Source: Onchocerca volvulus | Lineage: Eukaryota > Nematoda > Chromadorea > Rhabditida > Onchocercidae | Reading direction: 5' to 3' | DNA length: 64,000 nt | NCBI GenBank assembly: GCA_000499405.2 | Contig: HG738139.1 | Span: 5,418,616 to 5,482,615, forward strand | Shown here: positions 48,885 through 62,300 of the stretch, in pieces | Position numbering within the stretch: the first letter of the stretch is position 1 | Layout: every line of letters starts with the position of its first letter | Translations under genes and position numbers: made by a program | Notes under the pieces: generated by a model | Databases searched by the model: none | The model's input: the letters and a program-made list of their open reading frames with translations, nothing else | What the model was told of the DNA's origin: nothing

Positions 48885-51121
48885 ATGGAGGATAGTATCG
48901 GTGGTTGTGTGATTTGTGCGCAGAATTTATGCATCGATAATTTTTCATCTCTACCATGCGGACACACATTTCATTATAAGTGCATTCTGCGATGGCTTTG
49001 CGTAAGATTTTTTTTTTGAACTTTTCCTATATTAGGTTCACTTGATATGCGATGTCGGAGATCATCAAGAATCGATTGCTAACTTTGCTAGCTATGTTTC
49101 ATGCATTTTATACTCATCCAGAAAGAAACATTTTTTTTTCCTTCAGTACATTTCTTCAGTTATCGGTTAATCTCATTAATTGAACGAAATAATAATTAAA
49201 CAGTTGGCATTTTAAATCTGCTTTAGGTGGTCAACACTTGTTTAATATCAGATGATACATTCTGCGGAATGTACAGAACAATTTTGATATTCGGAATTTT
49301 GATGATTCACATAGTTTGTTTTATTAATCTTTGGAAGAATTAATTCAGAAAAAAATATTTAGTTGAAAATAATAAATCGGCTTTAAAATTACAGTGCTCC
49401 GAACAGTGTCCTACCTGTCGTGCACACACATCACCAGCGAATATTGTGAAACGTTTATATTTTGCTAAATGTGGTGATAAAGCTATGGATGATGTCGAGA
49501 ATTCAGCAGATACTACTGTTGCGAACCATAATAATGAATTCGTCCCCACAGTAAATGTAATTTTTGTTGTAAAATCATGTTTATTTTATATTGTCTGAAG
49601 TCTAGGATGTTTTCATGATAGCTTTATTGTGATTAGTAGTCTAGAATATAAGAATACTGATTATCCAGAATTATTCCTTTTTGATTTATGATGTAGCTTA
49701 GTGATCTTGGTTGATGTTAAAAATTGGCCGAATTGACGAATGGTTTCATTTGGATTTGCTGGCCTAGCACGAGGCATAGTACTTTATTAATTTCTTTAGT
49801 CGTTAAATTATATTAATGTAGTATATTTTTGACTCTGATTATTCTCACTGCTACATTGCGAAAATGCAAATGTTGGAAGTGATGTTGAAGAATATATTGG
49901 ATGCTACATTAAATCAGATTTTAAGTTGATCAGTTTTTGGTTGGGAAAATGCTTTCTTACTAGTAATAGTTTGTTCCTTGCTTAGGAGAATGTTCTGTTA
50001 CCACAAACATCCGAAGATTTTTATGGTAACTACCATGGTAATGATGAAAGTTACGACAGTGCCGATGATTACGATAATGACTCTGAAGGTTGGGATTTGT
50101 GACTAATTTTATAAAAGTAGGCAGGAATTGTTCGGAATTTATTGAGTCTCAAAAATGATTTTATAAATAAAATTGAAAAAAGAAATTAGTTTCATGTGCA
50201 TGTTTTAGATGGTGATGAGCATGAATGGACAATGGGTATTATTGGAGCGGATAGTGATTCTGCAAATGACAATAATTCTAGTGTGATTGCTTCAGAAGAT
50301 AGTGAGTCTGCAGCGGAATCAGAAGCAGATAATCAAGAAAATGAAGAAGAGCCCGAATATCATGGGATAATTAGTGATACCGGTACATTATTTATTTTAT
50401 TTCTATATATTCAAGAATGTTATCGATGTTAACTTTAAATATAGTCCTGTCTCTGAATAGTCTTTTTTGATTTGACAAACTTTTACTAAATTGTATTAAT
50501 CTAATTTTTATACTGCTGAGACCTAATTGCCTAGTATGTTCTGTAATGTCTGCAAGCTTTTTGATATTTATGGAGATCATATTACTATTTAAGTATTATC
50601 ACTTATTTATAATGATAAGATAATGTAGAAATATGTTTTAATTTGCTTGTCAAAATTACATATCAAAAGTGATATGTTTAGATATGGCAAGCGTATTCGA
50701 TGTATCACTTAGTGATACATCATCTGCTTCGCTTAGGTCAATTTCCGAATCATGTAGCGAAATTGATGCAGCGAGTATTTCTTCGTTGAACCATGACAGT
50801 ATGGAAACATATGACTCATTTGACGATTGTGAAGAACTCGATGGTGATGGTGATAGTACGTATACTTCACGTTTGTTACCTGAACATGATAGTGGTGATG
50901 ATAATGATAATAGTAGTGATGATAACGATAGTTCTGATTCTGATGAAAGTGACGATACCGATAGTTCTAATTCTGATGAAAGCGACGATAGTAACGATGT
51001 TTATGATTTATCCAAATATGGCCATTTGTTTGATCATTTAGCTGTTGACGTACCGATATTTAACCAACAGATTTTACGAGATTTTATATATAATGGTGCT
51101 AGATTTGAATTTTTACTATGA
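48885..51121 (+). CDS. RING-H2 protein with acidic Ser/Asp tail, TRAIP-like RING
   Basis: Five exons: 48885-49001, 49395-49556, 49986-50088, 50209-50382 and 50682-51121 (TGA), 331 aa. The RING-H2 finger fills residues 8-47: C8, C11, C25, H27, H30, C33, C44, C47, spacing C-x2-C-x13-C-x-H-x2-H-x2-C-x10-C-x2-C. This predicts a ubiquitin E3 ligase. The following ANIVKRLYF resembles the end of the TRAIP RING (IINKLFF), but I see no TRAIP-type coiled coil. Instead, residues from about 90 on are acidic and low-complexity, with runs such as DNDNSSDDNDSSDSDESDD. The last 35 residues return to ordinary composition (YGHLFDHLAVDVPIFNQQIL), suggesting a short C-terminal binding motif. The RING is split by intron 1 between C39 and C40. 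Exon 2 has two in-frame donors six bases apart (49551 and 49557). Intron phases match throughout. Confidence 0.85.
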
Positions 51122-54100
51122 TGATCCGTGACAGGATGTCAATTTTATTCATTTTGCTGTAATACTTTTCATGGTAAGTTTTAAAATTCCTTTTATAGTT
51201 TATGAAGTAATATGACACTACGATAAACTATGAAGACAATTAATTTATTTTTATTGGAGTATTATTCCAATGAAAATGAATTATCGTTATAGTTCGTGTC
51301 GTATCATTTCTTCATTTTCTTCAGATGACAGTTTCGAAAATTGTGCAGTAGTGATAGTTTTAGATAGTCTATCATTTCTTCTTGTCGAGAATTTTTTTCA
51401 CTGATTGGATTACATATTTATTTAGCCATTAATGTACACTGATATTCTATATTTTTATTTGAAAATAAGTTTTTGGCTTTTCATGTTGTAAAGCAGCCTT
51501 TATTCAATTTCAAAAAGAAAATTTGTGTTTTTAATGGGATTACTCGGATCTCAATAACGTCATCCATTCCCTGCTAATAAACTAAGCAACGAGCTTAGAA
51601 AATACAAAAACGCGGAAATTTTATGGTGTCAGGAAGAACCAAAAAACATAGGAGGGTGGTTTTTGTTAATCCGTTGGTAGAAGAAGTATTGCTCAATCTC
51701 GATGATCATAACATTAGAAATCAATTACAATTAGATGACTGGTAATGGAAATAAATCACGTGCATTTTATTATTATTGCCTTCTGCTAAAAGAAAGCATT
51801 TCATTTTGTCGTATCTCATCCATTTATTTCAACTACACTTTCTAATATAACTCATTTTAATTTGCTATTCCAGTACTTAAATTAACTTGCAGATTTGATA
51901 ATTACGATATAACACTGTGCTTCTGAGCTGCTAGATGTAATATCCCTGAGTATCGCGCTGCGCTAAAAATATGGAACGCTATATTAATTTCAGATAGTTT
52001 GAAAATGGCTGTACAATATATTCTCCTCTTGTTCATATTCAGAAGACCGTTAGCACTAAATTACGAATTCTGATAATTGCTGTTGCAGTAATGAAATCGT
52101 AATCTTCGAATCAAGTTGGAGTCAATCCCAAGTCTCTGAGTTTTGTTTTAAAATTTTCAAAATTTTAAATTTATAAAGTAAAGAAGAGACGACAAACAAT
52201 TATTATTTGAAGCAAATGACAATAAATATATCTAATGACCAATTTGTGATAGTTATACAGTTATCGAAATAAGAATAAATCCTGTGTTATATATAAATCT
52301 AAAGACTGAATGGAATATAATAGAATTGGAATAAAATAAAACAAATGAATGAGATATGAAAGGAATTTATGCGTGGTTTGCTTAAATACTCTCCCACTGA
52401 AGATTTTGCATCGGTTATCAGCCTATTATATTTTTGTAAATTTCGTCGTAATGGCTGTTGAAATTTTCCTTTTTATTCATTATTTCCTCATTTACTTGAT
52501 TAAATTCAAATTTTAATCTATCTGTACGATCATCCTATCATTAAATTGTTGACCTTAGTTGCTTAATTGCTTGTCTAGTCATAATTTCAATTTCCGAAGT
52601 TGTGAACTATAATGGAAAATCAAAAGAGCCATCGAAAGAGTTCTGCAGAAGGTTTCTGTTAATGGCAGCATGCATCCAGCAATGACTCTAGATGGGAAGA
52701 TTTGGATTAGGATGAGTCAACAGGAAAGACGTTATGGTTCCCAATCATTTCTTCAATATTTACTTCATTTTAGATCAAAAAAATATTTTCTGCGAAGCAA
52801 AACAGCCTTATAGTAAATTTATTTGATAGAGTATTTTTCCTTTCCTCAATTATGCCTATTCAAAGAAATAATTTGAGAATAGATATGGCATATAGTTTCT
52901 TTCGGTAGGTTCGTATATGTGTGATCTGAAAGACATTGAATTAAATTACTATAATAATTGGGTAATAATATGCTGAACCAATGTGTTGCAATCACTGTAA
53001 TTAGTAATACAGTTGGAATGGATAGTGTTATATCCTGAATTGCTTTCTGGTAATTTTGATTTAAGGGCTTAAATTCTGGCAAGAGATGCATGAATCAATA
53101 ATTACACTTCATTCCATTTTAATTTAAATTTAAAATAAATCAATAACTGCAATTTAAATAACTTTTTAGTGTTAAGGGTCGTCAAACTTTGATATGTTAC
53201 GAAAATTATTGATCTAAATTATGAAATTTATGCTGATTTCAAAGCTGTTAAAGGATTTTCTAGGTGGTATCTGCATGGATGCCTTAAAATGTAGAATATT
53301 TTTCCAAATTCATAAAATTAAAATATCTTAGAGATTAACAATTGCATTCAAATATGTTGTTTGGAGACAGCATGCCCATGTATCATTTAGTATCGCAGAT
53401 GCACTTTCTGAAGCATTGTCACGAGCGATGTCATATAACAGTGAATATCAAAGTTCAGTGACATTATCGATAAAGAACTATTTTGATGATAATTACTGAT
53501 TCATTTTAAATTTAAGCTGAAATGGGATGAAATGCATCCTTATCATTGGTCCTAGAATGTTTCCCGAGATTCTTTTCTGCTACACCAAGCAGTTATATTA
53601 CTATCATTGCTATAATATCTTATTTTTTTACTACTTTATTTATTGCGTCAATAATATGATGTTAATTTATTTATTTTTCCAATTCTGATACTTTCTGAAT
53701 TCTTGTGAAATATCGCATATAAATAAACTCGAGAATCTTTCAACAAGTTGAAACATTGTTCGCAGTTCAATTTTTTTCAATTTTTCCCATCCTTTCCAGT
53801 CGTTTTCAGTTGACAAATCTTTTTTTTTTTTTTTTTTGCAATTTCATATATTGTAATTTCATGACACATTATTGCAAGACAGGTCTTTCAATCATCAATA
53901 TCGACTTTTAATTTGATTATTATTGGTGAATATTGCACAATCATTCGCATTCGCATTTTGCATCAATATCATTATCTTATTACGGAAGAATCGATATAAT
54001 TGGTAGCAAGAAAATGGTTTCCAATCGAGATTTTCAGTTAATTAGGAGAGAAATCGAATGATGTAAATACGAGAAATCAATTTGTATCGTTTTTTTTCTA

Positions 54101-56324
54101 TTTAATGATCGTATTGAGATAATTTATGTCCCTATTTCTTTCAAGAAACATATAAATGGCACATTAGCCGAAAAATTGAATAATATTGCATCAATTGACT
54201 TTTGGCATTTTATTTCTACTTTTGGTCACTGATTAGAATAGAAAATTTAATAGAGTAGAACGTACAATAGTTTCTCGGAGTACAAAAGCGATCTGCTATC
54301 AAGAATATCAAAAAATAAAAAAAATAAAAATGCTTGAATTTAGCAACTGATTTATATTTGACCATCCAATAATTACTTCTGATTTTCGATACTTTCAAAA
54401 ACTGGTATTCTCTTTTTCAATCAATGTAAAATAGTTTATTGGCAGCATTAAATTTGATGTAATTTGCATGCATTCAAATTCAAAATTTTTCTATTCTAAA
54501 AAAAGTACCTTTTTAAGATTTTAACTTTTTCTGTTTCTGATTTATTTATTTGATTCGAATTTATTCTTTCAACTGTTAGAATCAGTAGTCGAAAATTCAG
54601 TCATTTGATAATAATTAAAATATCAATTAAGAGCATAAAACGAAGTGCTTTTGTGTTTCTTCCACCAGAATTGATAACTGTTGACAGGTTTGATCCAATT
54701 CATCTGATCTCAGTTTATCAAATCGATATTTGAAGCAACTGATTGTTCGAAACATTGATATCATGTATTACTTCACTTGTTTACGCACAATCAAAAGCTG
54801 CCCATAATTATCAAGAAGGTTAACATTCAATCGACAGAGAAATTAAATTCTGTTGAACGAATCATGCATTGGTCATTTGTCCATTCGTCTATCCGTTCAG
54901 CAATTATTTTAATTGACTTTATCAATTACGAATAGTTTTTTTGACTTAAAATTATTGAAATCTTCAAAAAATTCTTTGGAAATTATTGTTACTTCATTAT
55001 TTTTCCATAACAAACTTATTTTACATAGATTTTTCAAAACTATCATACAATCTATAAATTTCATAATTAAGGATGAATTTTTAGGATTTTAGATAGTCGA
55101 AAATATAAACGGCAAAATTAAGAGTGTGATGGAAATTAGCCATGATTTTCTTCGGAACTATCTACAAAATTTGACGTGATATAGATATATGTGAATGCAT
55201 CATTGTCCAAAATATTTTTCAGATATTTTTGATTAATTTATTGACTGGTACCAGATAGATATAAGGCAGTAAGTGAAACTTTTTTAAAACAAAAATCAAA
55301 GGATAAAAAATCTCCATTTATTTAATTTATTTTGGATTTTAATTTTCGGTAGTAAAAGAGTGCGTTAACAAAATGAATTTTAATAGATTGCAATGGAAAA
55401 AATACACTTCAATTGGAGAGCTTTTTTCCTTCTATCTTTTTTATGTCATATCGGACTTTCAAACGTGATCTTCTCTTCACCATTTCCCAATATCCGACTT
55501 TAATTGGCCGTATTTTAAATCTATTTCCAGTTTCTGAAAGGATTTTATAAATTAACAACTATTTTTCCTCATTAAAAAAAAAAATGTGCGATCAATTGCT
55601 ATCGTTCTTTCTGATTCGTCTTCAGTGGACAATTCATAGATTGCATACTTATGGAATTCGATCTTCATTGATATTCATTTCAATATATTATAGCTAAAAA
55701 TTTTACTTTAAGAAAATTTTTCTTTGCTTCTGATTGAATTAAAATTGATTAAATGCCAAAAATTTGAATAATTAGGCGCCAAGAATTTTCTTATTTTATT
55801 ATAATTATATTTCAACGAGAGACCATATATTCAGAAGGCTATAATCGTTTTCCACAAAGTTAAGACATTGCAGTTTCTCATCTTGACAAAATTTCCTTGA
55901 GGAATCTGTTTGTTCGACCTGTTCTCAGAAGTGAAGATTATGCAAGCGATAGGTTAAACACCAAATTACAGAACGACAATACTTCACTTCTAAAGAAAGC
56001 GAAACAGTTGAAAAGACTAGATTTCCACTGAAGTTCATAAAGTTTTATAAAACAGAAAAGAATGTGTTTTGATCGAAATTGATGATTTAGCGACAAAGAC
56101 GTATGTTACTATGAAGTAATTCTTTTTATAATAAAACAACAAAATACCTCTTTTTAGTGAGAAAAAAAAGAAAAACATTAGTTCAGCATGATATTGTTTT
56201 CATTCTAACGATTTTTTTCCACTTGGACGAAATCAGTTAGCTAAACTTCGCTCCCGAGTTACGTGATTTGAATCCAGAATTTGATATTTTGCACCTTGAT
56301 ACGTGGTTATAATCCAAGATTCGA
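51122..56324. other. Gene-poor interval
   Basis: About 5.2 kb with no recognised gene. Two frames deserve note. 53332-53499 (+) runs 55 residues directly after TATCTTAG and includes SIADALSEALSRAMSYNSEY. 52846-53091 (-) is an 81-aa frame with a hydrophobic segment (SIPTVLLITVIATHWFSILL), a CTTGCCAG acceptor-like site inside and AATAAA about 25 bases past its stop. Either could be a terminal exon or a relic. A T20 tract lies near 53820. Confidence 0.4.
52846..53091 (-). CDS. Possible small membrane protein or terminal exon
   Basis: An 81-codon minus-strand frame. After a CTTGCCAG acceptor-like site near its start it encodes EFKPLNQNYQKAIQDITLSI, a hydrophobic span and a polar Cys-containing tail ending SLNRHN. 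AATAAA lies about 25 bases after the TGA on the minus strand, the usual place for a poly(A) signal. No family is recognised and no upstream exon was found, so this remains weak. Confidence 0.22.
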   Translation of the reverse strand: MHLLPEFKPLNQNYQKAIQDITLSIPTVLLITVIATHWFSILLPNYYSNLIQCLSDHTYTNLPKETICHIYSQIISLNRHN

Positions 56325-59300
56325 ATGACGTAAGTGTTTTTTTCTTCTATTTTATCCATCAATTTCTATTATCATTGTTGTAGTGTAGTTCACGATTTAC
56401 GTTATGAATTTATAACTCGCAAAAGTAGTTTTTGAACTCTTTCAACTTAAAACTTTCGAATGATTCCAGATTCTCGGCATCTTTGATAGTTTTTCTTTTT
56501 TTATTGTTTTGCGAAATATTTGACAATAACTCTGAAGAAATCAATATGGCACTTTTAAAAATAGATTTCAGAATTGCGTGAAATCGAAAAACATTTATCA
56601 ACTTGACATTTGACATTTTGAAATATTTCTAGAATTCTGCTATACTGTCATAAATGATTTCATTTCAAATGAACTCATAATGAGAACTCATATGGATAAA
56701 GTAGATCCAGTAATTAATCTTTTCAAGGCATATATACGATCGAATTAATCGGCGAATCGCTATCACTATCGCAACATATCCACATCATTTTCTTCTTGCG
56801 ACACTTCTCTTCTCTGCATTTTTATCATTATCATTATTTAACTTAACTTTAGAAAATGATATTCGACGCAGCTTCTCACCACCCAATTCAAGAGCAGTCA
56901 GGTTGCTATTATCAATTATCATCTTTATCAGCATTGTTAATTTTCATTCAGATCAGTCCCTATCTCTACTGACTTCTAGGTCATTTCGTTCATTGAAAAA
57001 CTAAAAAAATTCCTTCAAATTATTTTATTAGCTGATTCAGCAAAATGATTTGAAGGAACTTCCACATTTTTTTGATTTCTAAAATGGAATATTTGAACAA
57101 ATGAAAAAGAGGACAAAAATTAAGAGAATATTATTTCGAAGTCATGATTTTAGAAATTAAAGAATTGTTTCTAATTTTTGGTAAATGTTAAATGAACAAA
57201 TATAACTTGTTACTTAACTTGTGATATATATTACTTAAAAGTTTTTAGCATCAAATTTTTTGACAGCGAATTGGATTGATGCAAAACTTAACACAAAATT
57301 ACCATTAAGTATTGCTCTAATCCAAAATCAAAATTTAAACAAATTTTTTTCCCAAGAAAAATTTTTAAAAGTTTTTGCATGGCCAAATCAGCAGTCTCAA
57401 ACATAATAAGTTTCCAGTCTTCAAACAAATTGTTTTTTCGAAATTATTAATTTCTTCGAAAAATCATAATGCTCACAAAAATCTTTAATAAACCGTAATG
57501 ATGAGAATAATTAACTGGTAATGATAATCAAAATTTTGAAGACTACAATCTCAAATATTCTTGCAAAAAATTTTAAGACCACGTAATTTCATTCGGTTAA
57601 AATCTATCTATTGCTTCAGGAATTTCAGAAATGATTTGAAAAATTTTATTGTATATTCTATATTTGGGCTAATTTTTCTTTTGGCCAGCAATTTTCAAAG
57701 ACATCCTGTTTAATGTAATCATTTGTTGATTGTTTTACTTTCGTTGTAAAGCAATCTTTTACAGGGAAGAAGAAATATACAAGAAATTTTATAATATTAC
57801 AATTGTTCCGCAACGCGCTTTTATCATAGTTTCCGCTAAAGATGGCGGAACAATGTTACGTAAAAATCATATTGAAGAAATGTATCAAATAAATCGACTA
57901 ATGACAGATGCATTGCACAAGGCGGAATATTTCGACGTACCAATCTGTCATCCGTTTTGTCGACTTAATGAGCCTGTCAAACTTTTCTGGGTAAAATTAA
58001 AAAAGTTTTCCTTGGTAAAGTAGTGTAGTAATGCGTAAAATCGCAATTTAATTAAGGAAGCTGTTTAATTGCAATTTTAAATAATTTATTGGATTAAATT
58101 CCGGTTTTCAATTAAGAAAATATATAATTACTAAAACAAAGTAATTAACTGGCATTATAAAAGATAGTTATTATTACTAATTCACGCATTAAATTGCATA
58201 ATGAACAAAAGTCGTGGCAAAAACTGTATGAAATAAACCAAAGAAAAAAAAATTATTTTTAATTTTTTAAAATTGTTTTCAGACAGAAAACTTTGTTCAA
58301 AAAGTAAATAATATTATTATGATGAAAAAAAAAAATTTTAAGGAAGAATTCAACAAAAATGCTAGCAATACTGATTACGATAAAGATACAATATTTGCTC
58401 ATCCAACATCAACTATATTTGGACAAGAATTATTTCTTGGCTCAAACTTGTTCGATTTAGAATCTTCCGGCAATGTTTCCAAGCTTTTTAACTGATTAAA
58501 TGATGCTTTTTTTTTTTCACAAGGAACATTTTCGCCTTTATTTTCAATTCTTGTTTCGACGCTTTTCGTCGATTGATTGCCTGATAAAAAGTTTTATTTT
58601 GTAAATGAAAAACTTGCATGCTATTTCTAGATCACGTATTTCCGAATCGATCTACAATAATCGAAGTAAGAACCATTATGTTCTGGCACTTGTTCAATGC
58701 CGATAATCCACGTAAACTTGAAATTCTTCAAAATGCAACCTTTGGATTATTTGAAATGTCTAAAGAGAAAAATGCCACCAAATGGATCAATTTTAATATT
58801 TTTGGTGATGAAATTGCAAATCGTGAAATGCTCCGAGGCGCTTATGAAGTAAAAACTTATAATATTTGTCTTTTCTCACAAAAGCGATTCTCACATATAA
58901 AAAAATGATATGAACTAATCAATTTGAATATTCGGAATTTTTTTGAAAATTTCATTCGACATTGGAATTACGTTAATAATAATCTATTATTAATATTTGA
59001 TCAAAAGTTTGAAAATTTCTCGCATTTTTTATGAAATTTTGATATCTTTTGTTATTTAAAGCTTTTTCCTTGTAATTTCAGTACTATTTGACTAATACAG
59101 CTGCTTATAGGCAACGAAACTAATGATAGTTGGATTTGTTTTTCTAATTTGTTTTGTAATTCTTGTTCTGTGGCGTAAAATGGAGCTTTCTCTTCTTCCT
59201 CCAATCGTTTTTGCGATCATTTTTTCACCACTTCTGGCTGCCATTGTATCGTTCAGTGTAATTTCTTGGCTACAATTACCTATTTATTCTATAATGTGCA

Positions 59301-62300
59301 TTACACCATTTCTGATTCTTGGAATCGGTATGTTTTTCTTTGTCATTTTTCTAACGAAAAGTTATTTTTGGGACGAGATTTTCGAAGAAATGAAAGATCT
59401 TTGGATTTATCCAAATTTAACAGAAAGTGACAATCAATTAATATTCTATCTGTGTGGATTTTTCATCTTACATTAGGTTCCCGAACATTTCTAATGATAG
59501 TGCAACATCTGATAACACTTGTTTACTCAAAGGTAACTTGAAATTTTTGATGCATCAGATGGCACTAATACACTGACATCTGATATGCTTAGGTCAGATG
59601 AGACTATTAGCAGTAAAATTTGGAAGTATACAAGCAATTCTGATCAACCTTGGAGATCAAAATTAGGAGACCTGGAAATTTCGCATATGTTTAGGCGGAC
59701 ATTGAATACATTTAGATAAGATCATGCGAAGATTTATGAGTATCGAAAAGAAGCAAGCAGAAAGAAATGAAAATCATTTTTTTGGTGGTTAAACTGCGAA
59801 ATGATCTAAATGATCTGAACAGATATGAAGAGAAGAGATATGGAAGTTTAAATCGTTCGATTGAATTTCAAGTAAATTGCAGGTGTGGACGATGCTTTTA
59901 TTATGATTCAGGCTTGGTTCCGTCTGAGCAATATAGTATCTCGAAAAGAGAGATTAGCACAAGTTTTTGTCGAAATTGGACCATCAATTAGCATCACATC
60001 TATAACCAATCTGATTGCTTTTGGTATTGGTTATTTGACTCCAACACCACAGGTAACTCTTCTTTTACTCAGTAATTTTCACCTTGAATATTCTCATTCT
60101 GCAATTTAATTTATTATATTTTTTAATTTATTTCACTATTTCGTGTTCTCATTCCACTAACTTTTCCGTAAAATTCCATCTCTTCCTCCTAAACATCGTT
60201 TTTACCTTTGACCTTTTATTTTTCAGAAATATGATCACAAATATTTTTTGTCAGAGGGAGTTCATCAATTTTTTTTGTTTTAGATCGTTAATAACTGCAT
60301 GAAAACAAAGATTCAATGGTAATGAAAGCAATTGCTTTCTCTGTATTTTGTTTCTTTTTTTGCAATTTATATCTGTTTCATATAAGTTTAGAGAAAAATT
60401 TGGTATAACTAATGTCGCCATCACGTAGATCAAGCAAAAATTGTCGATTCTAAAAGTCTAAAATTATGAATAAAGGAAAAGTTTCGCTGAGGTAGTTTTG
60501 GAATCATTAAAACTATTTTCCAATTCCTCATTTCAGTATTGAATTAAACAAAATACAAAAATATTGGAGATACTGATAGAAATTGTGTTTATATTCTTAA
60601 GTTTTCAGATATTTTGTTTATATTCCTAAATTTTCAGATGAGTTTATTCTGTCTATGCACATCGTTTGCTTGTTTATTTGATTATATTTTCACATTTACA
60701 CTTTTCGCACCAATTCTTTACTTGACTAGTAAGCCAGATGATGGTTATGTGATGGCGAAAAAAGTGCCTAAAAATGAAGTAAGAAATTTCGAAATATAAA
60801 AAGCAAATTTGTTTTTTCTTATCATCCCCTCTTTTCGCTTCTAATTTATTCTACTCCACACTTTTTTCCATTGATGATAAAAAACTGAAGATGAACCATT
60901 GCTCAGTTATCAAATTTCCTAATGAAAAATTCAATAAATCTTTGATGATTTTGTTAAATTATAGTTCGGCGAACAGTGTCTGACAAGTTATAGCAAATTG
61001 ATTTGTTCATGGAAGGGTCGACTTATCGCAATAATCATATTGATGGTGTTATACTCCCTGTCATCAGTAGGAGTTATGAAAATGAAATCAACTTTTGAAC
61101 CTGCCAAAGCATTTCCGTCTGACTCGATATCTGCAAGTTCATTTCGTCGCCTTCGGTATGCAAATATATCATAAAACTAATTCTATTTCTTGTTCAAAAC
61201 ATTACAATTCCAACGGTTTAGCGATCTTTACTAAATTCCAATCTTTAAAGTTCAGAAGTTTTCATGAAATTACTTACACAAAATCAATCTATCAAAAGTG
61301 TTTAGATAATTGAATTGCTCAATGATTATCAAATGTTTTAAGCTTCTCTTGAATTATCCCAATTTTCAACTTCATTTGACTAATTCCTTTTTCTCTTAAT
61401 TTTCCTCATCTTTATAATATAGAAAATTGCAAATTAAAATTTTTTATTCGTGATAACATTTTCAGCAATATTTTTGACGAATTTTTCCCACTTCAAGTTA
61501 TTATTAATAAGCCACCAAATATTAGCGATTCAGCGGAAGTATGTTTCTTTCTTTCTGCGAATTTGGTTAATATCAGGCAATTCTATAACAATTCAAATTG
61601 AATATATAATCGGTATTTTTCGCAGCTCAAAAATTAATTTCCCTTACCGACTTCAATTCATTTAATAGAATTTAAATGTGTTTGGCTAAACGAACTGACA
61701 AAGAAAAGTTTTCGAAACATAAAAATTGGAATTACGCATATATTATTAAATTCATAATAGAACTGCTTATTTCGAATTATAAATGGTTTCAGTATAACGA
61801 GTTTTATGATATGATAAGAAGTTTGGAAGCAGTACCTAACAGTTATGGATCTAATCGAACGATGGTCTTCCTAAAAACATATGAAGATTATGATCGTAAA
61901 ATATACAGTTTCCTTCATATGCTAGGTTTGACGAATCAGGAAAGTTTCACACCATCGTACGATAATTTGCCGACATTTCTGGATCACATTCATAATCCAC
62001 CATTCATCAAAATGAGGGTCGATGAAAAGTTGGTTACACTTTTTAATCGTCATATCAGATAGGTCATAAAGTAATTCAAGGATACAATTAAGAGTGATAT
62101 GGACATATTCGTGCTGAACATTTTTGAATGAGCTAAGCCTGTGATAAATAGATATGAACTGTGATAGAATCATGAACAATCAAAGATATTTGAACACTTG
62201 AAAGTTAACATGTAATGGGAGCAATCTTTCAAAATAAAGCGATCAATACTTTTATTATCAATACGATCATAAAAGTTAAAAAGAATTCTTAGTTTACGGG

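Noticed and set aside
50793..51041. Met/Val/Ile-rich plus frame inside the RING gene
   Set aside because: It is the shifted reading of GAT/AGT repeats of the acidic tail in the main frame.
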